Part shown: positions 14,997-21,771 of the stretch, in pieces
How positions within the stretch are numbered: the stretch's first letter is position 1
How the letters are laid out: the number at the start of each line of letters is the position of its first letter
Virus record (IMG/VR): IMGVR_UViG_3300042455_003631
Coordinates: 1 to 26,069 of that record
DNA from: a virus
Direction: 5' to 3' (one strand)
DNA length: 26,069 nucleotides
Translations under genes and position numbers: made by a program
The notes under the pieces: generated by a model
Seen by the model: only the letters and a program-made list of their open reading frames with translations
Told to the model about the DNA's origin: nothing
Database searches by the model: none

Positions 14997-15791
14997 ATGC
15001 CTAGTTTAACTTTTAGCATTAAAACAGAAATTAAAGAGGGGCTTATTATAAGCCCCTCTGATTTTGTATTAGAATATTTACAAGGAGTACCTTTAACAGG
15101 TACTTTTGGAGGTACTATTTCTTTAAATAAAATTGAGAATGTATTAAGTATGTCTCAAGAATTATTTGAAAAATTACTTGGTATTAAAGTAAAAAAACAA
15201 ATTATTCAAGAAACTAAAAGTTATAATCTAGATGATTGGAGTAATTTTCTTTATTTGAGAACTGCTTTTCCAGTTATAGAAGCATTTGGAATGAAAGGAT
15301 ACTATGGAAATATTCCTCGTATTCAATTACCTAAAGAATGGATGATTGTTAAACAAACAAATACAGGTAGTTATCATAGAAAAATATCATTAATACCAAA
15401 TTCAAATGGTAATTTAGGTAATATAATTGTAACTATAAATAGTGCATCTTCATACTATTATAGATTTGTAGGTTTTGATAAAATTCCTGAATATTGGCAT
15501 ATAGAATATTTAACAGGTGTTGATGTCAATAGTATTGCTATTTTAAATAGTGCAATTGCTAAATTAGCTGCAATTGAAATATTAGGTATTGCAAGTAATA
15601 ATATTCTTGGACCAGGTGTTATAGGTTCATCACTTAGTTTAGATGGATTAAGTCAAAGCATACAAACTGCAAAAAGTTCATCTACAGGTGCTTTCTCAGC
15701 AATTACAAAACAATATGCTGATGATTTAAAAGATACATTAATACCTGCTTTAAAAAGTTATTATAAAGGTGTATTATTTTCAGTTCTATAA
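14997..15791 (+). CDS. Head-tail connector / adaptor protein
   Basis: The 264-residue protein fits a neck adaptor of contractile-tailed phages. It starts MPSLTFSIKTEIKEGL and has IPEYWHIEYLTGVD around residues 164-177. A long helical C-terminal part follows: NSAIAKLAAIEILGIASNN, then GSSLSLDGLSQSIQTAKSS, and finally LIPALKSYYKGV. The 'G.slsiDGlsqsi' loop and the final YYKGV are typical of this connector group, which sits below the portal. ATG 14997 is supported by the conserved-looking N-terminus even though a GC-rich hairpin lies over codons 13-21. It is spaced 9 bases from the preceding gene and from the zinc-cluster neck gene after it, forming one unit. Confidence 0.75.
   Translation: MPSLTFSIKTEIKEGLIISPSDFVLEYLQGVPLTGTFGGTISLNKIENVLSMSQELFEKLLGIKVKKQIIQETKSYNLDDWSNFLYLRTAFPVIEAFGMKGYYGNIPRIQLPKEWMIVKQTNTGSYHRKISLIPNSNGNLGNIIVTINSASSYYYRFVGFDKIPEYWHIEYLTGVDVNSIAILNSAIAKLAAIEILGIASNNILGPGVIGSSLSLDGLSQSIQTAKSSSTGAFSAITKQYADDLKDTLIPALKSYYKGVLFSVL
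15035..15059 (+). promoter_or_regulatory. Perfect GC-rich hairpin inside the connector coding region
   Basis: Bases 15035-15046 (AGAGGGGCTTAT) and 15048-15059 (ATAAGCCCCTCT) are exact reverse complements around a single base, giving a potential 12-bp stem. It lies 38 bases into the connector gene and 48 bases after the previous stop. The downstream bases GATTTTG contain only four T, so it is weaker than the 14458 terminator. It could be an attenuator, an mRNA-processing site or a translation-control hairpin. Confidence 0.6.
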
Positions 15792-15800
15792 AGTAATTGA

Positions 15801-16583
15801 ATGACACAAGTTAAAGTACAACCGACTCCTATAAATTATGTAGATGCTCCTCAGGCTCATTGGGTAAAATCTGAATTTGACTCTTTAGTAGAAAATAAAG
15901 GATATGAAATTTATCATGATAAAATGATGGATTGTCCTTGTAAAGGACCAAATGTAGCACCATTATCTACATGTAAAAGTTGTAGAGGTAGTGGTTTCTT
16001 TTTAGCTGAAAGAGTTGAATCTAAAGCTGTTATTCAAAATATGAATTTTGATAGTAAGTTTAAAGATTGGTCCTTTGAAAAAATGGGAACAGCTAAAATA
16101 ACTGCTACAGATGAATTAGATATAACTTGGATGGATAGAATTATTTTAATTAAAGCAGAAAGTACATTTACTGAAAGATTATATCCTGTACTATATAGTG
16201 AAAATGATAATGAACAATTGTTTAGTTTTTTATTTTATGAAGCAATTAGACCTTTAAATGCTTTTTTATTTTCATCTGCATCTGAAAAACATATTTCTTT
16301 ACAAGAAGGTGAAGATTATCAATTAAATGGTAATTTGTTTCTTTTAAATAAAGTTAAATTTTCAAATGTAGAAAAACCTAGAGTATCTTTGAGATATGCA
16401 CATAGACCTCAATTTCATGTAATTGATATACTTAGAGATTTAATATATCAAGATACTGTTGAAAACTCAATTCAAATAAAAAATCAACCTTATCCTTGTT
16501 CATTTGTTGGTAGAAGGTCACATTTAGTATTAAATAAAGAAAATTATGCTAAAAATTTTTATGTAGATAATACAACTCCTTAA
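15801..16583 (+). CDS. Neck protein with a four-cysteine zinc-binding cluster
   Basis: The 260-residue protein carries CPCKGPNVAPLSTCKSCRGSG at residues 45-65. Cys45, Cys47, Cys58 and Cys61 form a likely zinc knuckle, reminiscent of the CxxCxGxG style found in neck proteins of myoviruses infecting Bacteroidetes. Before it is an N-terminal helix (HWVKSEFDSLVENKGYEIYHD). After it comes a beta-rich body (RVESKAVIQNM, then ITWMDRIILIKAEST). Towards the end lies VSLRYAHRPQFHVIDILRD, followed by a C-terminal part with PYPCSFVGRRSHLVL. It follows the connector by 9 bases and precedes a promoter, so it probably closes this sub-operon. Role in head completion or the neck is inferred from position and the cysteine layout. 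Confidence 0.65.
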   Translation: MTQVKVQPTPINYVDAPQAHWVKSEFDSLVENKGYEIYHDKMMDCPCKGPNVAPLSTCKSCRGSGFFLAERVESKAVIQNMNFDSKFKDWSFEKMGTAKITATDELDITWMDRIILIKAESTFTERLYPVLYSENDNEQLFSFLFYEAIRPLNAFLFSSASEKHISLQEGEDYQLNGNLFLLNKVKFSNVEKPRVSLRYAHRPQFHVIDILRDLIYQDTVENSIQIKNQPYPCSFVGRRSHLVLNKENYAKNFYVDNTTP

Positions 16584-16588
16584 TTATT

Positions 16589-16618
16589 TTGGAAATTTTT
16601 AAATTTTTCGTAAATTTG
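16589..16618 (+). promoter_or_regulatory. Bacteroidetes-type promoter (TTG-N19-TAAATTTG)
   Basis: TTG at 16589-16591, a 19-base spacer and TAAATTTG at 16611-16618 match the Bacteroidetes consensus exactly. Transcription should begin around 16622-16626, only 16-20 bases before the TTG start at 16642, so the following mRNA would have a very short leader. It is expected to drive the neck and tail genes. Confidence 0.7.
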
Positions 16619-16641
16619 TATAAATGTAAAAGTTTGATACT

Positions 16642-17400
16642 TTGATACCCATAGTAATAGATTTAAGTGAAAAAGTTCTTGAATTTAGGTTATTAGAGAA
16701 AAATTCTCAAAACTTGATGGAGTATGTAACTAAAACCATGATACAAAAAATATCTGATGGTTGGAAGTTAGAAGCTAATAGAAGTTTGACAAAAAGTAAA
16801 GATGATTACATTAGGTCTTTGATAGTAGTTGATAAAGGTAGATTTGAAGGTTTAATTATATTACAAGGTGCATTACCTAATATGATTGAAAGTGGAGTTG
16901 GTGCTTTTGATATGAAAATAGGATTTGAAAAATCTGAAAAAAAACATCTTAAAGAAGATGGTGGTTGGTATATGAATATACCTTTCAGATTTGCAACACC
17001 TGGTTCAGAAGGAACAAGTTCTATATTTTCAGGCATATTACCTAATGAAGTTTATTCAGCAGTTAAAAAAGAAGGTACTTTAAAACAAAGTACTGTACCT
17101 TCACCTTTTAATGCAACTTCTAAAAGACCCGAAGTAGCAACTGAATCTAATTTATTTAAAGAATATAAGCATAAAAATTCAATTTATGCAGGATTAAGTA
17201 GAAATTCTAAAGAGTATAGTAAAGCTACACAAAGTCAATATAATACATTTAGAAGAGTATCAGATAAATCAGACGCAGAAGCATTTATACATAGTGGGAT
17301 AATAGCACATAATTTAGCTGAGAAAACAATTGAAAGAATTAATATACCTTTACAAGTAGATATGTTAGTTGATAATTTTTTAAATGATTTATTTAATTAA
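16642..17400 (+). CDS. Tail-completion / minor virion protein
   Basis: The 252-residue protein begins at TTG 16642. The in-frame ATG at 16624 is followed at once by TAA, so it cannot be the start, and no later ATG fits as well. The sequence contains GALPNMIESGVGAFDMKIGF (residues ~74-93) and GGWYMNIPFRFATPGSEGTS (~107-126). This order is typical of phage head-tail joining and tail-completion proteins (gp10-like or Mu gpG-like), with a 'fDmk...K....gg.Y..iPfr.a.p' pattern. The C-terminal third is helical. It ends directly before the ATG of the next gene. The broad class is reasonable; the exact position in the neck is not certain. Confidence 0.6.
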   Translation: MIPIVIDLSEKVLEFRLLEKNSQNLMEYVTKTMIQKISDGWKLEANRSLTKSKDDYIRSLIVVDKGRFEGLIILQGALPNMIESGVGAFDMKIGFEKSEKKHLKEDGGWYMNIPFRFATPGSEGTSSIFSGILPNEVYSAVKKEGTLKQSTVPSPFNATSKRPEVATESNLFKEYKHKNSIYAGLSRNSKEYSKATQSQYNTFRRVSDKSDAEAFIHSGIIAHNLAEKTIERINIPLQVDMLVDNFLNDLFN

Positions 17401-18111
17401 ATGACAATAATTCCTGAGCAAATATTATATGCACTTATAAGAGATATACTTAAGTTTGTTAAAGATGATTTTAATAATGCTCCAAGTAATAATAAAACAG
17501 ATACTATATTATATGATTTATTTCATGGTGTAGTTATTGATGATTATAATTATTATGAACAAGCACAAGAATTAATATTAGCTAATGAAGGTAATCCTAG
17601 ATTAATAAATGTAAGATTATTTTTTGATTTAAATTGTGCTAATTTACCAACTATACATATTACTTTACCTGCTGAAAGTCCAGGTATAGGATATATAGGG
17701 CAAAAAGGTAGTAATTCTGATGATGATAATTTTGGAGATAAAGAAGATAGTTTAGGAGAAAATTATGCTGAACGTTTTGCAACTAATTTTGAAAGTAATT
17801 ATAATATAATTGTAACATCTTCTAATACATTTGAAGTTCTTATTATATATAGTTTATTAAAATATTTAATGTTATCATTTTCAATTTGTTTTAGTCTTAA
17901 TGGCTTACAAAATATGAAAATTTCAGGACAAGATATTATGAATAGACCAGATTATATACCTGCAACTATTTTTATGAGAGGTGTTAATGTAAATATGTTT
18001 TATGAATTTGTAGCTAAAGAATCATTTACTAAAAAAATAATAAATCATTTATTTTTAGAAGATAGTGAAATTAATGGTGTGGTAAAACATTTAAATCAAC
18101 AAATCGTTTAA
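17401..18111 (+). CDS. Putative tail terminator / neck protein
   Basis: The 236-residue protein starts with no gap after the previous stop. It begins with a helix (EQILYALIRDILKFVKDDF), then LINVRLFFDLNCANLPTIHITLP. A Gly/Asp-rich loop (GQKGSNSDDDNFGDKED) follows, then a beta-strand/helix section (ESNYNIIVTSSNTFEVLIIYS). Near the end are MKISGQDI and ATIFMRGVNVNMFYEFVAKE. The closing 'MRgv.v.f.yE' strand is characteristic of a family found before the sheath gene in contractile phages of Bacteroidetes, consistent with a tail terminator or tail-completion role. It is separated from the next small gene by two bases. Confidence 0.55.
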   Translation: MTIIPEQILYALIRDILKFVKDDFNNAPSNNKTDTILYDLFHGVVIDDYNYYEQAQELILANEGNPRLINVRLFFDLNCANLPTIHITLPAESPGIGYIGQKGSNSDDDNFGDKEDSLGENYAERFATNFESNYNIIVTSSNTFEVLIIYSLLKYLMLSFSICFSLNGLQNMKISGQDIMNRPDYIPATIFMRGVNVNMFYEFVAKESFTKKIINHLFLEDSEINGVVKHLNQQIV

Positions 18112-18113
18112 TA

Positions 18114-18338
18114 ATGGCAACTCAAGCAACAAAAGTAGAAGAAAAAATATATACTTGTTCAGAATTAGTTAATTCTTTACATGTATCAGAACGTATTGCT
18201 TTTTTAATTAATAAAAAATATTCAACTTTAACTAAAACATTAAGTGAATGGAAAGCACTTTTAATAAGTGGTAATGTATTTACTAAGGAAAATTATCCTT
18301 CTATTGTTATAGAACAACCTAAAGAAGAAGTTAAATAA
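18114..18338 (+). CDS. Hypothetical protein, 74 aa
   Basis: This small soluble protein begins MATQATKVEEKIYTCSELV and ends in an acidic VIEQPKEEVK tail. Residues ~14-52 look like two or three short helices (SELVNSLHVSERIAFLINKK, then TLSEWKALLISG) that might make a compact helix-turn-helix-like fold. It lies 2 bases after the putative tail terminator and 35 bases before the tail sheath gene. No family is recognised; a regulator and a small neck component are both possible. Confidence 0.5.
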   Translation: MATQATKVEEKIYTCSELVNSLHVSERIAFLINKKYSTLTKTLSEWKALLISGNVFTKENYPSIVIEQPKEEVK

Positions 18339-18373
18339 TAAAAATAATTTGTCTTATTTTAAATATCTAAAAA

Positions 18374-20467
18374 ATGATTACTCAAACTTTTAATGGAAAA
18401 ATAATATCAGAACCTGGTTTTTATACTGCCAAAAAAGCAGCTAATACAACTCCAGTATTAAATACTGATTATGGTGTTGCACTTATTGCTAATGTAGGTG
18501 TTAATCATACTTTTGACCAAACACCTGGTTTTCCTTTTAAATGTGAAGGTGAAATTGTAGATGTATCACCTGCTTTTTTTGATAGTCTTGATGATTTTCA
18601 AGAAGATGTTTTTGCAGGTCCTTTTGCTCAATTATCTAATTTTTTATTCAAACCTTCTAAAGATAAAACTTTACCTGGTGTATCTAGTTTAGGTTATATA
18701 AAAGTTTGTGATGCTTCTCCAGCTAGAGCAATTTTTAAAGTTGGTAGTGGTGGTAGTGCATTTGGTTTACAATTTTTCTTAAATAAAAAATATGCTGGTA
18801 GTTGGGGAAATACTTTAATGACTACTGACCCAGTTACAAATACTTCCAAACTTAAAAAAGGCTTTTTAGCTAAAATGAGAGCAGGAAAAACTGCAAATAC
18901 TTATATTGTTGATTTCTTTAAAAGTGCTTATGGTGGTGATGATAAATTAAATCAATATGGTACAGCTACTGTAGAAGTTATAAATACAGCTGAAACAAAA
19001 GCTACTCAAGTTAATTCTATAGCTGGTACATTAACTACTATGTATAATAGTCATGGTTCAACAGGATTTATTTGGACTGTTAGTATATCTTATTATGGTG
19101 GATTGTATAAATATCCTATAATAAGATATACTCAATTATCAGGTGATACAACACCTACTATTTTATGGACTTCAATTGCTGCTGCTATTAATGCAGGTAC
19201 AACTGGATTTACAGCTGCAGTAGCTGCAGGTAATTTTACATTAACTATGCCTGCTGGTTATGGTAGTACATATAATTATAATTATGTAGGTTTAGATGGA
19301 CAAGGTACAGCTGGTGGTTTTGGTCTTTGGTTAGGTTATTTTAATGGAGGTATTAATGTTGATAAAACAATTACACAAGTAATTTTAAATCATGCTTATA
19401 TTGGACCAGATTATAGAGATGTTGAAGTAAAAAGATTAATTACTTCAACTCCAGAAATAACTACTGTTCGTCAATTAGTTGATTTTTTTATAGAAAATAA
19501 TGAACTTGCTCAATTCTTTGACCAAGAAAAAATGAAGCAATATAAACTTGACCATTTAACAAATACTCAACTTAATACTACTTTAGTATCTGGTGACCAA
19601 ACACAAAATGAAACAATAACTTTTGGTAGTGGTAGTGAAGTTACCTCTAATGAAGTATTTGAAGATTTTCTTGATTATATTAAAGAATTAAAATATAATT
19701 ATATTTTTACAGATGATTCTGTTGAAGGAAATTATAATACATTATTATTTAATCATGTAACAACAGAAGCTAAATTTGATAAAGTATTAGGTGTAGGTAG
19801 TGCTAATGTAATTAGTGATGCTATTGCTACTTCTCAATATTATGATTCTGAAAAAGTATTAAATACATTTGGTACTTTTGGAAAAGTATTTAATGATGGT
19901 AAAAAAATATATTCTAATCTTGCTAAATTAGCAATTATATTAGGTAGAATATGTGGTTTACCTCCAGAAGTTCCAGGTACTTTTAAAGATTTAGATTATG
20001 ATTATGAAGTATATCCTTTAACTTCTGAAAGAGATAGAAAAAAATTATTATCTGCAGGTGTATTACATACTAAATTAGATACTGATTTTAATGAATTTAT
20101 TATTAATCAAAGTATTAGTACTTTACAAAATAATAAACAATTTATAGCTAGTGATGGACAAAGTTATGAACATTCTATATCTAGAATTGGTTTTCAATTA
20201 AATAGAATTTTATATGCTAAATCAAAAGCACAATTTCAAAAACAAGTTAATGGTGTAACATCATTTACAGCTTCTCCTGAAACTGTAGAAGCATTTACTA
20301 ATAAAGTTTTATATAATGAAGTAGCTAAAGATAATCAAAGTGGTTTAATACTTTATTATCAAGAAGTTAAATCAGTTATTAAACAAGATGGTATTTGGAC
20401 AAGTTATGCTTATAAACCAAATACACCAATTAATAAATTCTTCTTTATTGGTTATCAAATAGATTAA
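18374..20467 (+). CDS. Tail sheath protein
   Basis: The 697-residue protein has the layout of contractile tail sheaths. Its N-terminus (FNGKIISEPGFYTAKKAA) precedes a variable outer beta-rich domain rich in Gly, Thr and Ser (about residues 120-330). The C-terminal part contains LAIILGRICGLPPEVPGTFKD and VYPLTSERDRKKLLSAGVLH. It continues with INQSISTLQNNKQFIASDG and SYEHSISRIGFQLNRIL, the conserved inner domain that packs on the tube and links subunits. Length is at the upper end for sheaths because of the insertion. The tail tube gene follows 34 bases later, the standard order. This identification, with the tube, establishes myovirus morphology. Confidence 0.92.
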   Translation: MITQTFNGKIISEPGFYTAKKAANTTPVLNTDYGVALIANVGVNHTFDQTPGFPFKCEGEIVDVSPAFFDSLDDFQEDVFAGPFAQLSNFLFKPSKDKTLPGVSSLGYIKVCDASPARAIFKVGSGGSAFGLQFFLNKKYAGSWGNTLMTTDPVTNTSKLKKGFLAKMRAGKTANTYIVDFFKSAYGGDDKLNQYGTATVEVINTAETKATQVNSIAGTLTTMYNSHGSTGFIWTVSISYYGGLYKYPIIRYTQLSGDTTPTILWTSIAAAINAGTTGFTAAVAAGNFTLTMPAGYGSTYNYNYVGLDGQGTAGGFGLWLGYFNGGINVDKTITQVILNHAYIGPDYRDVEVKRLITSTPEITTVRQLVDFFIENNELAQFFDQEKMKQYKLDHLTNTQLNTTLVSGDQTQNETITFGSGSEVTSNEVFEDFLDYIKELKYNYIFTDDSVEGNYNTLLFNHVTTEAKFDKVLGVGSANVISDAIATSQYYDSEKVLNTFGTFGKVFNDGKKIYSNLAKLAIILGRICGLPPEVPGTFKDLDYDYEVYPLTSERDRKKLLSAGVLHTKLDTDFNEFIINQSISTLQNNKQFIASDGQSYEHSISRIGFQLNRILYAKSKAQFQKQVNGVTSFTASPETVEAFTNKVLYNEVAKDNQSGLILYYQEVKSVIKQDGIWTSYAYKPNTPINKFFFIGYQID

Positions 20468-20501
20468 AATAAAAATATTTAATTAATTAAATTTAAATAA
20501 A

Positions 20502-20981
20502 ATGGCAGAAGGAGTATATACAGCACCGTTAGCTATTGTTAAAGTAGGTGGTGTTGCTATTGGAAAAATGAAAACTATCCAAGTTAATGAAAATATTCAA
20601 CGTGGAACAGTGCAAGGTTTAGGTGAATTAACACCTCAAGAAAAACCTGCTTTAGTATGGGCTGGTACTTTATCTTGTGGTTTTTACACTATTACTTGGC
20701 AAAAAAGTTCAATTCCTAATGCTATTACAAGAAATGTAAATACTTTAAAAGAATTTGTAGATAGTTTATTATTACAAGAACAAGGTGTTACAGTTGAATT
20801 GTATAAAAAAATTAGAGCAAATGGTGCACCTACAATTGGTTTAATTCCAAGTAGTTTAGTATTATTTTGTACTATTTCTGGTTTATTTTTAGAAGGTGAT
20901 AATTTTGATATTTCAGAAGGTAGTATTAGTGGTAAAAATCAATCTTTTAGTTATTTAGACCCAGTTATATTTCCTAGATAA
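20502..20981 (+). CDS. Tail tube protein
   Basis: The 159-residue protein is the expected size for a myovirus tube and lies immediately after the sheath gene. It starts AEGVYTAPLAIVKVGGVAIG, a compact beta strand pattern, then MKTIQVNENIQRGTVQGLGE, a loop-strand that forms inter-ring contacts in tube proteins. ALVWAGTLSCGFYTI and FCTISGLFLEGDNFDISEGS complete the beta sandwich. It polymerises into the inner tube through which DNA passes. The leader (20468-20501) contains an AT-rich taaaATG context with no Shine-Dalgarno sequence. Confidence 0.9.
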   Translation: MAEGVYTAPLAIVKVGGVAIGKMKTIQVNENIQRGTVQGLGELTPQEKPALVWAGTLSCGFYTITWQKSSIPNAITRNVNTLKEFVDSLLLQEQGVTVELYKKIRANGAPTIGLIPSSLVLFCTISGLFLEGDNFDISEGSISGKNQSFSYLDPVIFPR

Positions 20982-21010
20982 TAAATTTGTAAAGATAAAA
21001 TTTGTAAAAT

Positions 21011-21376
21011 ATGCAAAAAGAAATAGTATTAAAAATACAAGAAAATAATTATGTTATTAAACCTATAACAGCAGGTAATATAATTGATATTGAAAGTGCT
21101 AAAGTACTTTATAGCAATAATACTTATACTCAATTATTAAGTAGTAATACATATAGTAATAAATTAGCACAAGAAATAACAGAATGTTTTGCAGTTCTAG
21201 ATAATATAACTCCAAAAGAGTTTAAAAAAGATTTAAATGTTGAAACTCTTTTTGAACTTGATTTAGAAAATACTTTGTTATTAATTAAAGCTTATAAAGA
21301 ACAAATTGCTCCTTATTATAATGGATTAATTGCTCTTTACAAAGAAGCATTTAAGGAATCAGAGGAAAAAGCTTAA
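21011..21376 (+). CDS. Putative tail assembly chaperone
   Basis: The 121-residue protein, largely helical after a short beta start (QKEIVLKIQENNYVIKPITA), has the size and position (between tube and tape measure) of phage tail assembly chaperones. Its acidic helical end (LIALYKEAFKESEEKA) is also typical. Chaperones coat the tape measure before tube assembly and often come as a pair linked by a programmed frameshift. Here the second gene begins separately at 21394, after a TGA in its own frame at 21391-21393, so a shift product is not supported. A TAAATTTG box is present at 20982-20989 but lacks a suitably spaced TTG. Confidence 0.65.
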   Translation: MQKEIVLKIQENNYVIKPITAGNIIDIESAKVLYSNNTYTQLLSSNTYSNKLAQEITECFAVLDNITPKEFKKDLNVETLFELDLENTLLLIKAYKEQIAPYYNGLIALYKEAFKESEEKA

Positions 21377-21393
21377 AATGAAAGTTATTGTGA

Positions 21394-21771
21394 ATGCCAA
21401 ATTTATTAAAAAAACTTTCATTAAAGGAGGTTAAAAATTTCATTATTGATTGGAATGTTAAATTTCCAATTGATAGATGGTATCGTCAAAAATATGGTAT
21501 AGCTTTTAATTCTTCGCAACATAGAAAAGTAAGTCTTCTTGATATTCTAATAGATTATGAAGAAGACTTTCTATTTAATACTATGCATAGTCGTATATCT
21601 GAAAAAGATAAAAGAAAAAAAGAATATTTAAGTACTGGTATATTTTTACAAAAACAAAAAGAAGTAAAAGAAAATTTATCAGAACAAGAAGTTGATGATA
21701 TTTTTGACAATATTGATTTAGATTCTTTAAATAGAAATATAATATCAGAAGAAAAAGATAATGAGCAATAA
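21394..21771 (+). CDS. Second tail-assembly protein, before the tape measure
   Basis: The 125-residue protein begins MPNLLKKLSLKEVKNFIIDW and contains FPIDRWYRQKYGIAFNSSQH (residues ~25-44) and LLDILIDYEEDFLFN, then a highly charged helical tail. The 'FPiDrwyR...iaFnS..H' block looks conserved and is expected in a protein encoded just before tape-measure genes in Bacteroidetes myoviruses. ATG 21394 is used; the ATG at 21378 opens an 18-codon frame only. Its last codons overlap the tape-measure start by 11 bases, suggesting coupling. It could be a chaperone partner or a protein linking tape measure and tube. Confidence 0.6.
   Translation: MPNLLKKLSLKEVKNFIIDWNVKFPIDRWYRQKYGIAFNSSQHRKVSLLDILIDYEEDFLFNTMHSRISEKDKRKKEYLSTGIFLQKQKEVKENLSEQEVDDIFDNIDLDSLNRNIISEEKDNEQ

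Noticed and set aside
20982-21010. TAAATTTG box before the first tail-assembly gene
   Set aside because: It matches the -7 motif but has no TTG 17-23 bases upstream, so it is not listed as a promoter.
21424-21431. AAGGAGGT sequence identical to a strong Shine-Dalgarno
   Set aside because: It lies inside a gene with no start codon 5-9 bases after it. The genes here do not use Shine-Dalgarno starts, and other GGAGG strings occur at random inside genes.
21378-21434. 18-codon frame starting ATG with a good taaaATG context between the two tail-assembly genes
   Set aside because: It is very short and overlaps the conserved-looking second tail-assembly gene; without conservation data it cannot be called a gene.
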